Below the pieces are notes generated by a model. The model did not search any database and was not told where the DNA came from. It was given only the letters and a program-made list of their open reading frames with translations. Both the position numbers and the translations under genes were made by a program. Shown here piece by piece: positions 46,071 through 54,882 of a stretch of 64,000 nucleotides of DNA. The DNA comes from CAYVVD01 sp964454975. Lineage in GTDB: Bacteria > Bacteroidota > Ignavibacteria > Kapaibacteriales > UBA2268. The stretch lies in assembly GCA_964454975.1 (NCBI GenBank), contig CAYVVD010000001.1:124001-188000 (forward strand), given 5' to 3'. Position 1 is the first letter of the stretch. Each line of letters begins with the position of its first letter.

Positions 46071-47674
46071 GTGAAAAATTGAAAGTATTAATTGTTGACG
46101 ACCAGGAATATAACCTGCAACTATATTCTCGTATTCTTAAAGCAGAAGGATATGAAACTGAAAAAACCACAAATGGTCTCGACGCCATTAAAATACTTGA
46201 GGCCGACAGCAGCTTTTCGATTATATTGATGGACATACAGATGTCCGGAATGGACGGTTTCGAAACAGTTGAAAGGATAAAAAAAATCCCAAAAGCCTGC
46301 GATATACCCACTATATTTATAACAGGTATTTTTGAAACAGAAGAATTCAAATTACGCGGCTTCGATATAGGAGCTTATGATTACTTAATAAAGCCGTTTG
46401 AATCAAATGTCCTTATTCGAAAGATAAAGCTTTTTACAACTCTCTATCATCAGAAACTTGAACTCGAAAAATACGGGAATGAACTCCGGGCAAGGAATGA
46501 AGAACTTGATATTACACTGAAGTCTCTTTCAGAAGGTGTGCTCAGAACAGACCGGGAGTTTAACGTATTGATGATGAACAGCGCTGCCAAAAATATTTTC
46601 GGGATTTTGGAGAGCAAGGACAGCGGCTTTAACTTGATAAGTCTGTTTGAACAACATCTTGAGGAGAGATCGATCGTAAAACTGAAAGAATTTATTAATA
46701 AAAATGAAACTGAGCAATTAAAGCACCTGAAATTCAACTTGTCAATTAACAACGAAAAATCAAAAATTATATCTATTAATATTAATATAATCAACACCGA
46801 AAATGAAAAAAAATCAGGTTATGTATTTATTATTAGTGATATAACCGGAAAAATTCAAATCGAGAACCAGCTTGCATTGTCCCAGAAGATGGAATCCGTA
46901 GGGCAATTAGCTGCCGGCATAGCTCATGAAATCAATACTCCGATGCAGTTTATCGGCGACAACACTTACTTCCTTAACGAAGCCTTTGAATCTATAAATA
47001 ATTATTCAAATTCATTAAGAGATAGCATTAACAAGGAAAGCGACATAGAAAAAATCCGCTCTGCTGAAGCTGATCTCTGGGAAGAAAATGATATTGAATT
47101 TCTTATTGAAGAAGTACCTACTGCAATTGACAGGACGATGAAAGGGGTAGAGCGGGTACGCGATATTGTTATGGCTATGAAAAATTTTGCACATCCTTCG
47201 GGAAAGAAGAAAATGCCTTCGAATATTAATAAGGGTATCGAAGTTACAGCTACAATATCAAAAAATGAATGGAAATATGTTGCAGACCTTGAAACAGAGT
47301 TTGATGAAAACATGCCTGCTGTTTATTGTTCGCTCGATGAAATAAACCAGGTCGTATTAAATATGATTATTAATGCGGTTCATGCCATTGAAGAGAAGAA
47401 CGGAAAAGGCGAAAAAGGAAAAATTTCAATCAGGACAAGCCATGTAGAAAAAAGTGCTTATATTGAAATATCTGACTCCGGCAATGGAATTCAGCCGGAT
47501 AAGTTATATAGAATTTTTGACCCTTTCTTTACGACAAAGGAAGTCGGAAAGGGTACAGGCCAGGGTCTTGCAATAGCTCACGATATTATAGTTAATAAGC
47601 ATAGCGGCAAAATAAGGGTTGATTCTGAAGTCGGGAAAGGCACAAAATTTATAATTGAGCTTCCGGTTATTTAA
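46067..47674 (+). CDS. Receiver-PAS-histidine kinase
   Basis: A 535-residue protein, overlapping the previous stop by 4 bases (ATGA). Receiver 1-125 (Asp11, Asp12, phospho-acceptor Asp56 in 'LMDIQMSGMDG', Lys in 'LIKPFE'), a short PAS near 150-260, then HisKA with His287 in 'AAGIAHEINTPMQ' and HATPase with 'NMIINAVHAIEEKNG' and 'DSGNGI'. The His box is the 'AHEINTP' type found in kinases that control other kinases or DctB/NtrB-like outputs. It overlaps the next start by one base. Confidence 0.92.
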   Translation: MSEKLKVLIVDDQEYNLQLYSRILKAEGYETEKTTNGLDAIKILEADSSFSIILMDIQMSGMDGFETVERIKKIPKACDIPTIFITGIFETEEFKLRGFDIGAYDYLIKPFESNVLIRKIKLFTTLYHQKLELEKYGNELRARNEELDITLKSLSEGVLRTDREFNVLMMNSAAKNIFGILESKDSGFNLISLFEQHLEERSIVKLKEFINKNETEQLKHLKFNLSINNEKSKIISININIINTENEKKSGYVFIISDITGKIQIENQLALSQKMESVGQLAAGIAHEINTPMQFIGDNTYFLNEAFESINNYSNSLRDSINKESDIEKIRSAEADLWEENDIEFLIEEVPTAIDRTMKGVERVRDIVMAMKNFAHPSGKKKMPSNINKGIEVTATISKNEWKYVADLETEFDENMPAVYCSLDEINQVVLNMIINAVHAIEEKNGKGEKGKISIRTSHVEKSAYIEISDSGNGIQPDKLYRIFDPFFTTKEVGKGTGQGLAIAHDIIVNKHSGKIRVDSEVGKGTKFIIELPVI

Positions 47675-48885
47675 TGAGCGATAAATTAAAAATACTGTTT
47701 GTTGATGACGAGAAAGATGTGCTTGACGGTTATATGCGAATGCTTTTTTCCATGCGCAAAGAATGGGATATGGAATTTGTCCTGAGTGGAAAAGAGGCAT
47801 TGGAATACCTTGCTAAGCAGGAAACCGATGTTGTAGTTTCTGATATGAAAATGCCCGAAATGGACGGTACTGAACTGCTCTCGAAAATCAAAGAACATTA
47901 TCCTAACATAATTAGGTTAATTCTATCAGGCCACCAGGACTTAATCAGGATTGTCAGCTCTACCAACCTTGCTCACAGGTTTTTATCCAAGCCCTGCAGT
48001 ACAGAAGTATTGAAGCAAAATATCAGCAATTCCTTTCGTGTAAGAGAGTTGATTAACAACCCTCGTCTGGTAAGGCTTATAAACGGAATCGGCGAACTCC
48101 CTGTAATCCCCGAAAACTACTTAAAGCTGGACGAACTGCTCAACAGCGAGGATATATCTATCGCTGTTATTGCAGATTTTATTTCGGGTGACCCTGCATT
48201 AACGGCAAAAATATTACAAACCGTAAACTCCGGCTTTTTTGGACTTCCGCGAAGAATTACAGAACTACAGGAGGCTATTGGATTTCTCGGTACTCATATT
48301 ATCAAATCTCTGGTGCTCTATCTTCAGGCATTTGCTGTTAAGGACTTAGATTATGAGCAACGCAAGTTTCTACTTAAAATTGGTATGCATTCCCTGCGAG
48401 TAGCACAGATTGCCCGCTCGATTTCGCAGTCACAAAAGCTCAATAAGCAGGATTGCAATGATGCTTTCACAGCAGGCATTCTGCATGATATAGGCAATTT
48501 AATACTATTGCGGGTTTCCGGTTACCTGGATAAAAGAGACAAAATGCTATCTGAAGGAATCCATATTCTCGATATAGAAGAACGGATAATCGGTGTTACT
48601 CACGAATCTGCCGGAGCATACCTGCTGGGAATCTGGGGTATTCCCCAGACGATAGTCGAGGCGGTTGCTTTCCACCACAAGCCGGAAAAAATTGAAGCAA
48701 AAGGATTTAATATTCTCACCGCATTGCACATTGCTAACGCTCTTGCAAATTACACTGATGAAGAATATGATATTGAAAAGCTAAATGTTAACTGGGCTTT
48801 CTTGCGAAGGCAGGATCTTGAGAAAAATTTACAAGTGTGGTTTGAAAAGTCGCGTAAATATTTGAAAGAAGAATCCATGTTTTAG
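47674..48885 (+). CDS. Receiver-HDOD protein
   Basis: A 403-residue protein: receiver (1-125, phospho-acceptor Asp57 in 'VVSDMKMPEMDG', Lys in 'FLSKPCS') followed by an HDOD domain at about 140-345 ('GELPVIPENYLKLDELL', 'DPALTAKILQTVNSGFFGLPRRI', 'LGTHIIKSLVLYL', 'AGILHDIGNLILLR' and 'VAFHHKP'). HDOD proteins act through protein or nucleotide contacts in c-di-GMP and stress signalling. A close paralog lies at 53531. It overlaps the next start by one base. Confidence 0.94.
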   Translation: MSDKLKILFVDDEKDVLDGYMRMLFSMRKEWDMEFVLSGKEALEYLAKQETDVVVSDMKMPEMDGTELLSKIKEHYPNIIRLILSGHQDLIRIVSSTNLAHRFLSKPCSTEVLKQNISNSFRVRELINNPRLVRLINGIGELPVIPENYLKLDELLNSEDISIAVIADFISGDPALTAKILQTVNSGFFGLPRRITELQEAIGFLGTHIIKSLVLYLQAFAVKDLDYEQRKFLLKIGMHSLRVAQIARSISQSQKLNKQDCNDAFTAGILHDIGNLILLRVSGYLDKRDKMLSEGIHILDIEERIIGVTHESAGAYLLGIWGIPQTIVEAVAFHHKPEKIEAKGFNILTALHIANALANYTDEEYDIEKLNVNWAFLRRQDLEKNLQVWFEKSRKYLKEESMF

Positions 48886-50036
48886 TGGAATTATCAGTTA
48901 TGGAAAATGTACTATTTGTTGATGATGAATACGAAGTGCTTTCTGCATTCCAGAGAAACCTCCGAAAGCATTATAAAGTAAGCATAGCTACGAGCGGCAA
49001 AGAAGGCCTTGAACTAATGACGGAATCCAGAAAGATTGCTGTTGTTGTCTCAGACTTCAATATGCCTGAAATGAGCGGAGTTGAGTTTCTTACACTCGTG
49101 AAAGAGGCCTCTCCGGAAACAGTACGAATGCTTCTCACAGGTTTTGCAGACCTTGACACGGCTATGAATGCAGTAAACAAGGGGAATATTTTCCGGTTCA
49201 TGACTAAACCTATATCAACAAATGATATAATACCGATTATTGATGCTGGAATTGAGCAGTACAATTTAATTAAATCAGAAAAGGAACTACTAAACAATAC
49301 TCTAAAAGGAAGTATAAAAGTCCTGATTGATATTTTATCAACCACAAATCCTACAGCATTCAGCAAATCAACCAGGATTAGGAATATTGCAAAAGGTATT
49401 GCATTAAATTTGAAAATTGAAAAGCTTTGGGAAGTCGAAATTGCTGCATTGCTTTCCCAGATTGGATGTATTGCAATTCCTGAATTTATCCTGGAAAAAG
49501 TTTACAATGGTGAATCACTTACTTCTGAGGAAAAGAACCTATATGACAAGCATCCAAACTTAGGCCATGAACTGCTGAAAAATATACCGCGTCTTGAAGC
49601 AGTATCTGAAGCCATTGGAAAACAGAATCTTGATCCGGGAACCTATAGTTCGGAAAATGTCCCCGGCAAAGAGATTCCTTTGCTATCCAAGATCCTGCGT
49701 GTAGCTAATGATTTTGACACTTACCTCCAAAAAGGAGATTCTGAAGTGCTTGCATTCAAGAAACTACTTTTGAACCAGGAGAAATATGAAGCCGGCTTAA
49801 TCAGGGCATTGGAAAAGGACTTAACCGGGCTTGGCACTGAAAGGATGGAAGTGAAGGCAATTCCCTTCAGAAATATAAGGGTGAACATGACCTTAGCAGA
49901 CAATATTACTGATTCGAAAGGTGTTATACTTCTGACAAAAGGAAACGAGATAACAGATGTGAATTTGATGAGGCTGATTACCGCTTCTCGCGTTCGTAAA
50001 ATAAACGAACCGATTAAGGTATGGGTGAAGAAATAA
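48885..50036 (+). CDS. Receiver fused to a degenerate HD-GYP domain
   Basis: A 383-residue protein from GTG at 48885 (an ATG is available at 48900). The receiver is intact (Asp57 in 'VVSDFNMPEMSG', Lys in 'FMTKPIS'). The second half follows the HD-GYP fold in order ('LLSQIGCIAIPEFIL' for 'LLHDIGKIGIPDxIL', then 'LTSEEKNLYDKHPNLGHELL', then 'EIPLLSKILRVANDFDTYL'). The metal ligands are missing: Ser191-Gln192 replaces the HD pair, and a HHExxDGxGYP element is replaced by 'KQNLDPGTYS'. It is therefore unlikely to hydrolyse c-di-GMP. It ends the operon; a terminator follows at 50061. Confidence 0.85.
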   Translation: MELSVMENVLFVDDEYEVLSAFQRNLRKHYKVSIATSGKEGLELMTESRKIAVVVSDFNMPEMSGVEFLTLVKEASPETVRMLLTGFADLDTAMNAVNKGNIFRFMTKPISTNDIIPIIDAGIEQYNLIKSEKELLNNTLKGSIKVLIDILSTTNPTAFSKSTRIRNIAKGIALNLKIEKLWEVEIAALLSQIGCIAIPEFILEKVYNGESLTSEEKNLYDKHPNLGHELLKNIPRLEAVSEAIGKQNLDPGTYSSENVPGKEIPLLSKILRVANDFDTYLQKGDSEVLAFKKLLLNQEKYEAGLIRALEKDLTGLGTERMEVKAIPFRNIRVNMTLADNITDSKGVILLTKGNEITDVNLMRLITASRVRKINEPIKVWVKK

Positions 50037-50060
50037 TAACGAGAAAATTCAGAATAAATT

Positions 50061-50088
50061 AAAAAGAGCGTAGTTCACGCTCTTTTTT
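50061..50088 (+). terminator. Rho-independent terminator of the signalling operon
   Basis: A 10-bp stem AAAAAGAGCG (50061-50070) / CGCTCTTTTT (50078-50087) with loop TAGTTCA and a T-run. It lies 25 bases after the stop of the last signalling gene. Confidence 0.93.
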
Positions 50089-50190
50089 GTCAATAACGGT
50101 ACATATTTATTGTTGACAATAATTAGCGAAGTTGTAAATGGATGATATTATTAGAGTTGTAAATAGAATCAGCACGGATGCCGGGTAATT

Positions 50191-50210
50191 GATTCCTACC
50201 CTCTCCGCAA
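50191..50210 (+). repeat. Degenerate copy of the tRNA-Ser 3' end
   Basis: Eighteen of 20 bases match 34143-34162, which spans the T-stem and acceptor 3' arm of tRNA-Ser plus the following CAA. The block CCTCTCCGCAA (50200-50210) is exact. The bases upstream (50181-50190) are only loosely like the T arm. No intact tRNA folds here, and no integrase is nearby. It is the kind of fragment left when an element integrates in a tRNA 3' end, but this is an inference. Confidence 0.6.
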
Positions 50211-50280
50211 TTATTTTTAGCCACAAAAATTATCATTTAAAAATACGGGTAAAATTTATTAATTTATCAAGCTTAAACAA

Positions 50281-50364
50281 GCCCGGATGGCGGAATTGGT
50301 AGACGCGCTACATTCAGGGTGTAGTGTCCTTAAGGGCGTGGAGGTTCGAATCCTCTTCCGGGCA
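50281..50364 (+). tRNA. tRNA-Leu (anticodon CAG)
   Basis: An 84-base class II tRNA. Acceptor arms GCCCGGA (50281-50287) and TCCGGGC (50357-50363) pair fully and the discriminator is A. The stem CTACA/TGTAG holds the loop TTCAGGG, anticodon CAG (50315-50317), reading CUG. The T arm is GGAGG-TTCGAAT-CCTCT. The 3' CCA is not encoded. Confidence 0.97.
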
Positions 50365-50401
50365 CAGCCTGCAAAAGTTTGTTCAGTATTTAACTGCTTT
50401 T

Positions 50402-51352
50402 CTACCTGTCCAGAAGGATATAATTTTTAAATTCTCCCAGTTTTTTCCCAAAGAGCAATTTCTTCTCAATAAACGTTATCAGCTTGTACTTGAACCTGTC
50501 ATGCTTATGCTTCTTGCGGTTCGGGTTTGTTTCTTTTTTGGAGTAGTTCAGCCTGCCGGCCCAGTCGAACTTTTTTATTCGTTTTTGCATTACTTCCGGG
50601 TGAGCCTCCCGGAACCTTTTAACATTGCCAAGCGGACCATAGTCGAATTCAGGAGTCCTCTTTTTGTATTCTTCTTCTACCATTCTTCCATGGTGAATAG
50701 TATCAAGTGATTTTGATTTTTTCTGCATGTATTCCGGTGGGCGTACCCATCCATAATGATAAACATAAGCTCCGCTGTCAATTACTTTAAGCTTATGAGT
50801 CCCTTTCTGCTGGCGATAGTTTTTGCCGTCAAACCCCGGAATTCTCCTGAATGACTGCGCCGATTCCCAAGAATGTATCTCGGGGTTATTGCGGATTATC
50901 CTTATTTCATTGCTGTACCAGCTGTGTCCGTCCTGGTGATGCCCGTAATCTCCCCAGAAATGCACATAACTGAATAGCATGCCTTCCACCTCTTTGTCAT
51001 CGAGGTATTTCTCGCAGTTATCCCTGATTACAGGAAGGTACTTCTCATGAATAACCTCATCCGCCTGGAGGTAGAAAAGCCAGTCTCCGGTGCAGTTATC
51101 CTTTGCAATGTCTGTTTGGTGTGCGTTTTCAGTTCCCTTAGGGTATTTATCCAGGTCCCATTTCGTATGAATAATTTTGATTTTTTCTGAGTTTATGCTT
51201 AGAATTTCTTCCCCGGTGCTGTCGTCTTCATCGCAATCTCCGAGCGCCACTACAAATTCATCCACGATAGGAAGTATGGAAAGGATAGATTCTTTTATGG
51301 GGTAGTAAAGCTTGACTGCATTTTTCACCATCGTTAAACCGCTTATCTTCAT
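50402..51352 (-). CDS. Family 2 glycosyltransferase
   Basis: From the ATG at 51352 the protein has 316 residues. It opens 'MKISGLTMVKNAVKLYYPI', then 'VVALGDCDEDDST' and 'WLFYLQADEVIHEKYLPVI' where the Asp-rich pair serves the nucleotide-sugar metal. The family transfers sugars in surface polymer synthesis. Later residues are basic ('RVKKFDW..RKKHKHDRFK'). It sits between tRNA-Leu and an NADP-binding protein. A TTG at 51382 would lengthen it by ten residues that look non-coding. Confidence 0.85.
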   Translation of the reverse strand: MKISGLTMVKNAVKLYYPIKESILSILPIVDEFVVALGDCDEDDSTGEEILSINSEKIKIIHTKWDLDKYPKGTENAHQTDIAKDNCTGDWLFYLQADEVIHEKYLPVIRDNCEKYLDDKEVEGMLFSYVHFWGDYGHHQDGHSWYSNEIRIIRNNPEIHSWESAQSFRRIPGFDGKNYRQQKGTHKLKVIDSGAYVYHYGWVRPPEYMQKKSKSLDTIHHGRMVEEEYKKRTPEFDYGPLGNVKRFREAHPEVMQKRIKKFDWAGRLNYSKKETNPNRKKHKHDRFKYKLITFIEKKLLFGKKLGEFKNYILLDR

Positions 51353-51436
51353 AGCCTGCAAGTATGACTGAAAAAAAAACAAATTATGAAATAAAGGGGA
51401 GAATGTAAGAGTTTGAAAATTACATTAATAAAGGTA

Positions 51437-51458
51437 GGGGCGAAAAATCATTCGCCCC
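51437..51458. terminator. Hairpin after the NADP-binding protein gene
   Basis: Arms GGGGCGAA (51437-51444) and TTCGCCCC (51451-51458) pair fully around loop AAATCA. It lies 8 bases past the stop of the minus-strand gene ending at 51467, so it may end that transcript, but the T-run is weak. Confidence 0.5.
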
Positions 51459-51466
51459 AAAGTATA

Positions 51467-52159
51467 TTATGCCTTTACTATCTTAATATTAAAATTGGGA
51501 TTCTGCAATGAACCAAAGAGCCTTAACCACAAAGGCAGGTACATTTCCGTAGCTCGTGCATTTGTGATATCTCCCAAATCAATAACACTTTTCCAGCCGA
51601 ACCAATCTTTTAGGAGGGTATCAGTTACCCACTGCTTAGCTTCTGTGTCATTCCCGGCGATGATTGCATCATGCTTCTCAGGAAGCATTCCGGGATTTAT
51701 CATAATATTAGCACTTACCGTATTCAATGCCTTTACAACCTTAGAATCAGGAAATGCAACCTGTATGCGTTCACCAAGCGATTCGGTATTGCAGAAAGCG
51801 AGGCTTGGGGGAAAACCCTGCGAGAAATCAAGCGGATTGGAAATATCAACAAGAATCTTTCCTCTTAGATTTGATGCCCCGGCGGAAGATAGTGCTTCAA
51901 CTGAGGCTAAACCAAAAGTACAGTTCAAGATTACTTCTCCAAATGCTCCCGCTTCAGCAAAACTACCTGCAGAAGCCTTATGCCCGTTAGATTCCATCTC
52001 AGCCTTCCACTGGTTTGCTGATGGTACGGTTCCCCAGTCGCCCCGATCTTTTACTGCATCAGGATTGCGCGAGCTGATGCAAATATTATGGCCAAGTTCC
52101 AGGAGTTTCTTCCCAACGGTTTGCGCTACCTGGCTCGAACCTATTATTCCTAATTTCAT
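51467..52159 (-). CDS. NAD(P)-binding oxidoreductase, F420-dependent-NADP-reductase-like
   Basis: A 230-residue protein with a Rossmann N-terminus 'MKLGIIGSSQVAQTVGKKLLELGHNICISSRNPD' (Gly-x-x-Gly pattern near 7-15 and the Ser-Arg-Asn cluster that favours NADP). The C-terminal half holds 'KALNTVSANIMINPGMLP' (an element typical of the F420-reductase-like family) and 'DLGDITNARATEMYLPLWLRL'. Members reduce diverse substrates; the sequence does not show which. No F420 genes are adjacent. Confidence 0.82.
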   Translation of the reverse strand: MKLGIIGSSQVAQTVGKKLLELGHNICISSRNPDAVKDRGDWGTVPSANQWKAEMESNGHKASAGSFAEAGAFGEVILNCTFGLASVEALSSAGASNLRGKILVDISNPLDFSQGFPPSLAFCNTESLGERIQVAFPDSKVVKALNTVSANIMINPGMLPEKHDAIIAGNDTEAKQWVTDTLLKDWFGWKSVIDLGDITNARATEMYLPLWLRLFGSLQNPNFNIKIVKA

Positions 52160-52330
52160 TTATTTCTCCGGTTGATGAAAGTTTGTTCATTATTAACGGA
52201 GAAGGGAATAAGAGAGTCTATTTCTAAAAATAAATGTTGAAAATTAGCTCTTGCATTTGATAAGTTTTTTAACTAAATCTTAAAATTATTTAGTTATAAT
52301 TGCCTTGAAATAAAGGTTGGCTGGAGTAAA

Positions 52331-52990
52331 ATGAGAAGAAGGCAAAAACCGGAACCAATTGAAAATCTTACTTTTGGACAAGCACTCAGGCGGTATTTCA
52401 TTTCCGGAATCGCAGTATTGCTCCCCCTTTTTATTACTTTTTACATCTTGGCATTTGTTGTTCAGTTTGCAGAGGATGTAATCGGGAAATACTTTAATCA
52501 ATTCCTGTTCAATAATTTTGGTTTTAAGATTCCGGGACTCGGAATAATATTAATTCTGTTAGCAATTTTTGGTGCCGGCTATTCATCGCGGTTTCTCATC
52601 GGAAGAAAAGTTTTGCCGGCAATAGACTGGATATTACGCCAGGTACCTGTTCTGTCCCAGATTTACAAACCATCAAAGCAATTCACAGACCTCGTTTTTG
52701 CCTCAGAAGGGAAAAAGCATTTTAACAGGGTTGTTATTGTTCCATACCCAAACCCTGAAATTTATACTATCGGGTTTGTCACAAATGAAGAGATAAAAAA
52801 GCTTGATGAACACGTAGATAAAGAACTTATTTCAGTATTGGTTCCTTATGTACCCACTCCGTTTACAGGTATATTGCTCTATTATCCAAAAGAGAAAGTA
52901 ATCGAATGTGATATCCCCGTTGATATTGCGATTAAAACTGTATTATCCGGTGGTGTAATTTCACCATATGGTGATGAAAAAGGGCAGTAG
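52331..52990 (+). CDS. DUF502 membrane protein
   Basis: A 219-residue protein with two membrane helices near 30-50 ('YFISGIAVLLPLFITFYILAFVV') and 65-85, and then a soluble part ('VPVLSQIYKPSKQFTDLVFA', 'FNRVVIVPYPNPEIYTIGFVT', 'TPFTGILLYYPKEKVIECDIPVDIAIKTVLSGG'), all DUF502 features. The function is unknown. Its stop lies inside a hairpin that serves the convergent gene at 53006. Confidence 0.88.
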   Translation: MRRRQKPEPIENLTFGQALRRYFISGIAVLLPLFITFYILAFVVQFAEDVIGKYFNQFLFNNFGFKIPGLGIILILLAIFGAGYSSRFLIGRKVLPAIDWILRQVPVLSQIYKPSKQFTDLVFASEGKKHFNRVVIVPYPNPEIYTIGFVTNEEIKKLDEHVDKELISVLVPYVPTPFTGILLYYPKEKVIECDIPVDIAIKTVLSGGVISPYGDEKGQ

Positions 52991-52999
52991 AACTGCCCT
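52977..52999 (-). terminator. Terminator of the minus-strand gene at 53006
   Basis: Perfect arms AGGGCAGT (52981-52988) and ACTGCCCT (52992-52999) with a 3-base loop. On the minus strand it is followed by CTTTTTC (complement of 52976-52981). It overlaps the stop of the convergent DUF502 gene. Confidence 0.8.
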
Positions 53000-53005
53000 G
53001 CAAAA

Positions 53006-53464
53006 TCACCTGTTTCTTCCACGTCCTTGCCGTTTGCCGTCGCCTCCCGACCAAGCCGGTTTGTAATTCTCATCTCTAAGTGTATAAGTCTCATCTTCAT
53101 AAATTATTTCACGGGCTATATACTGATCCTCAGGTAACTCATTAGTTCTGAAGGCATCAAACTTAATTTCCTTACCTTTTTGAAGCTCACCAACTAATGA
53201 ATTGATTGCTCTCGTGGGTCCGAGATGAACATTAAGCGATTTACCATTGCTTGTTTTAATAATAACATGTGTTCCGCTGAGGGACCTGCCCGTTGTAAGT
53301 TTGCATTCGCCTACTTTGAAATCTGTGATATTGCCGGACAATTCAACAGGTTCTACATTAACTCCTGCTCTTACAATACCTTCCTTATTGCCAACACCTC
53401 TTTGTGCCGGGCAAACAGTACTGAAAATTATGAATAATACCAAAAGAGAGATTTGCCTTTTCAT
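53006..53464 (-). CDS. Exported protein of unknown function
   Basis: A 152-residue protein with a signal peptide (about 1-20, 'QISLLVLFIIFSTVCPAQ'). The mature part is beta-rich: 'LSGNITDFKVGECKLTTGRSLSGTHVIIKTSNGKSLNVHLGPTRA' (shown in part). The 'NVHLGP' element occurs in small exported OB-like proteins of unclear role. The C-terminus is Gly/Arg-rich ('SGGDGKRQGRGRNR'). No neighbour explains it; a terminator follows at 52977-52999. Confidence 0.6.
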   Translation of the reverse strand: MKRQISLLVLFIIFSTVCPAQRGVGNKEGIVRAGVNVEPVELSGNITDFKVGECKLTTGRSLSGTHVIIKTSNGKSLNVHLGPTRAINSLVGELQKGKEIKFDAFRTNELPEDQYIAREIIYEDETYTLRDENYKPAWSGGDGKRQGRGRNR

Positions 53465-53530
53465 AACTACCTCGAATAATTAAAACACGTTTGTATATGT
53501 TTAGACAGGGTTGGATGCTAATAGGTTTAA

Positions 53531-54733
53531 TCAATTGGATAGCAATGTATCGCGGTAAATGTTATACCATTCGGGAACCTTTTCCTCCATGCCGTTTGCT
53601 TTTATATAAGCGAGGTTGGCCTTCAGGGTGTCAATTTTGAATTCTTTACCGTTCAGGCCCTCAAATGCATTTGCAAGATGGACGGCAAAGAGCATTGTAA
53701 ACCCTTCCTGGGTTATAAGAGATGTATTGTGATGAAAGGCGGCGGTTTCAACGATATGCTGAGGAATGCCCCAAAGTCCAAGCAGGTATGCGCCGGCAGC
53801 TTCGTGTGTTACTCCCGCAGCTTCTAATTCTGCATCTTGTTCAGTGGCGCCTTTAGAGAGGAGTTCTTTTCTCAAGTGAATAAAACCAGGTACCTTCATT
53901 AATACAAGCAAACCAATGTCATGAAGAATGCCGGCAGTGAAAGCATCGTTGGTAATTACTTTTTCAAGCTTTTCTTTCTGGCACAAGTTTTTGGCAAGAT
54001 GCGCTACCTTCAGGCTATGCTGGCTTAACTTCTGGATGTGTTGCCTTTGTTCCCCGGTAGCGCCTTGAAGCGCAAAAGTATGCAGGTATAGCACGAGTGA
54101 TTTTATAATATGCGTCCCAAGCAATCCTATGGCTGTATTTAGCTCAGTAATTGTACGAGGCAGACCAAAAAAGCCTGAGTTTACTGTTTGAAGGATTTTC
54201 GCAGTCAGCGAGGGATCGTTTGAAATAAAATCACTTAACGTATCAACTGTAGTTTTCTCGTCTTCAAGAAGTTTTTCAATATCTAGATAAGTTTCCGGGA
54301 CAGAAGGCAGCTCGCCAATGCCATTAATCAGTTCAATGAGCTGCTTGTTGTCAATCATATCATTAAGTGTCATGGCATTCAATATGTTATTCTTTAAGTC
54401 CTCTCCTTTGCAAGGCTTCGCAAGAAATCTGTGTGCCAGATTTGAAGAACGGATTACTCTCAGCTTTTCCCTGCTTTCTGAAACCAATACCCTTACAAGA
54501 TTCGGATGTTTTTCTTTAACCTGCTTCAGCAACTCCGTACCATTCATATGAGGCATTTTCAAGTCAGCTACAATAACATCAACTTTTTTGATGAGTAATG
54601 CACGGAGGGCATCTTCGCCTGCCTGGGTAAAATAGAGTTTCCAGTCAGGAGCTACTGCATTTATTTCGCGTTTATATGTTGCAAGCGATGCATATTCATC
54701 ATCTACAAAAAGTATTGCCACATCCTTTTTCAT
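53531..54733 (-). CDS. Receiver-HDOD protein, paralog of 47674
   Basis: From the ATG at 54733 the protein has 400 residues. It has the same layout as the gene at 47674: receiver (phospho-acceptor Asp in 'VIVADLKMPHMNG', Lys in 'FLAKPCK') then HDOD ('GELPSVPETYLDIEKLL', 'DPSLTAKILQTVNSGFFGLPRTI', 'LGTHIIKSLVLYL', 'AGILHDIGLLVLM', 'AAFHHN'). The near identity of these blocks marks recent duplication. It lies alone on the minus strand, away from the kinase operon. Confidence 0.93.
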   Translation of the reverse strand: MKKDVAILFVDDEYASLATYKREINAVAPDWKLYFTQAGEDALRALLIKKVDVIVADLKMPHMNGTELLKQVKEKHPNLVRVLVSESREKLRVIRSSNLAHRFLAKPCKGEDLKNNILNAMTLNDMIDNKQLIELINGIGELPSVPETYLDIEKLLEDEKTTVDTLSDFISNDPSLTAKILQTVNSGFFGLPRTITELNTAIGLLGTHIIKSLVLYLHTFALQGATGEQRQHIQKLSQHSLKVAHLAKNLCQKEKLEKVITNDAFTAGILHDIGLLVLMKVPGFIHLRKELLSKGATEQDAELEAAGVTHEAAGAYLLGLWGIPQHIVETAAFHHNTSLITQEGFTMLFAVHLANAFEGLNGKEFKIDTLKANLAYIKANGMEEKVPEWYNIYRDTLLSN

Positions 54734-54828
54734 AATTGTCAGGTTAATGATAATCCTTGAGTTTAACTTCATCTAAAGTTACAACTTTGGAGTTTCTATT
54801 CCAATTGAAATAATGCTTTAAAAAAAGT

Positions 54829-54861
54829 AAAGCCGGTATGAAACTAATTCAACCCGGCTTT
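54829..54861 (-). terminator. Terminator of the octaheme/YeeE operon
   Basis: Arms AAAGCCGG (54829-54836) and CCGGCTTT (54854-54861) with a 17-base loop, then TACTTTTTTT on the minus strand (complement of 54820-54828). It lies 21 bases past the stop at 54883. The large loop makes it less than ideal. Confidence 0.7.
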
Positions 54862-54882
54862 ATAAAATCATTGATAAAATTG

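Noticed and set aside
50131..50164. Two copies of GTTGTAAAT 25 bases apart
   Set aside because: Short and AT-rich; too little to call an operator or repeat.
51495..52175. Plus-strand frame of 226 codons opposite the NADP-binding protein
   Set aside because: Shadow of a gene with a clear Rossmann start; no motif in the opposite frame.
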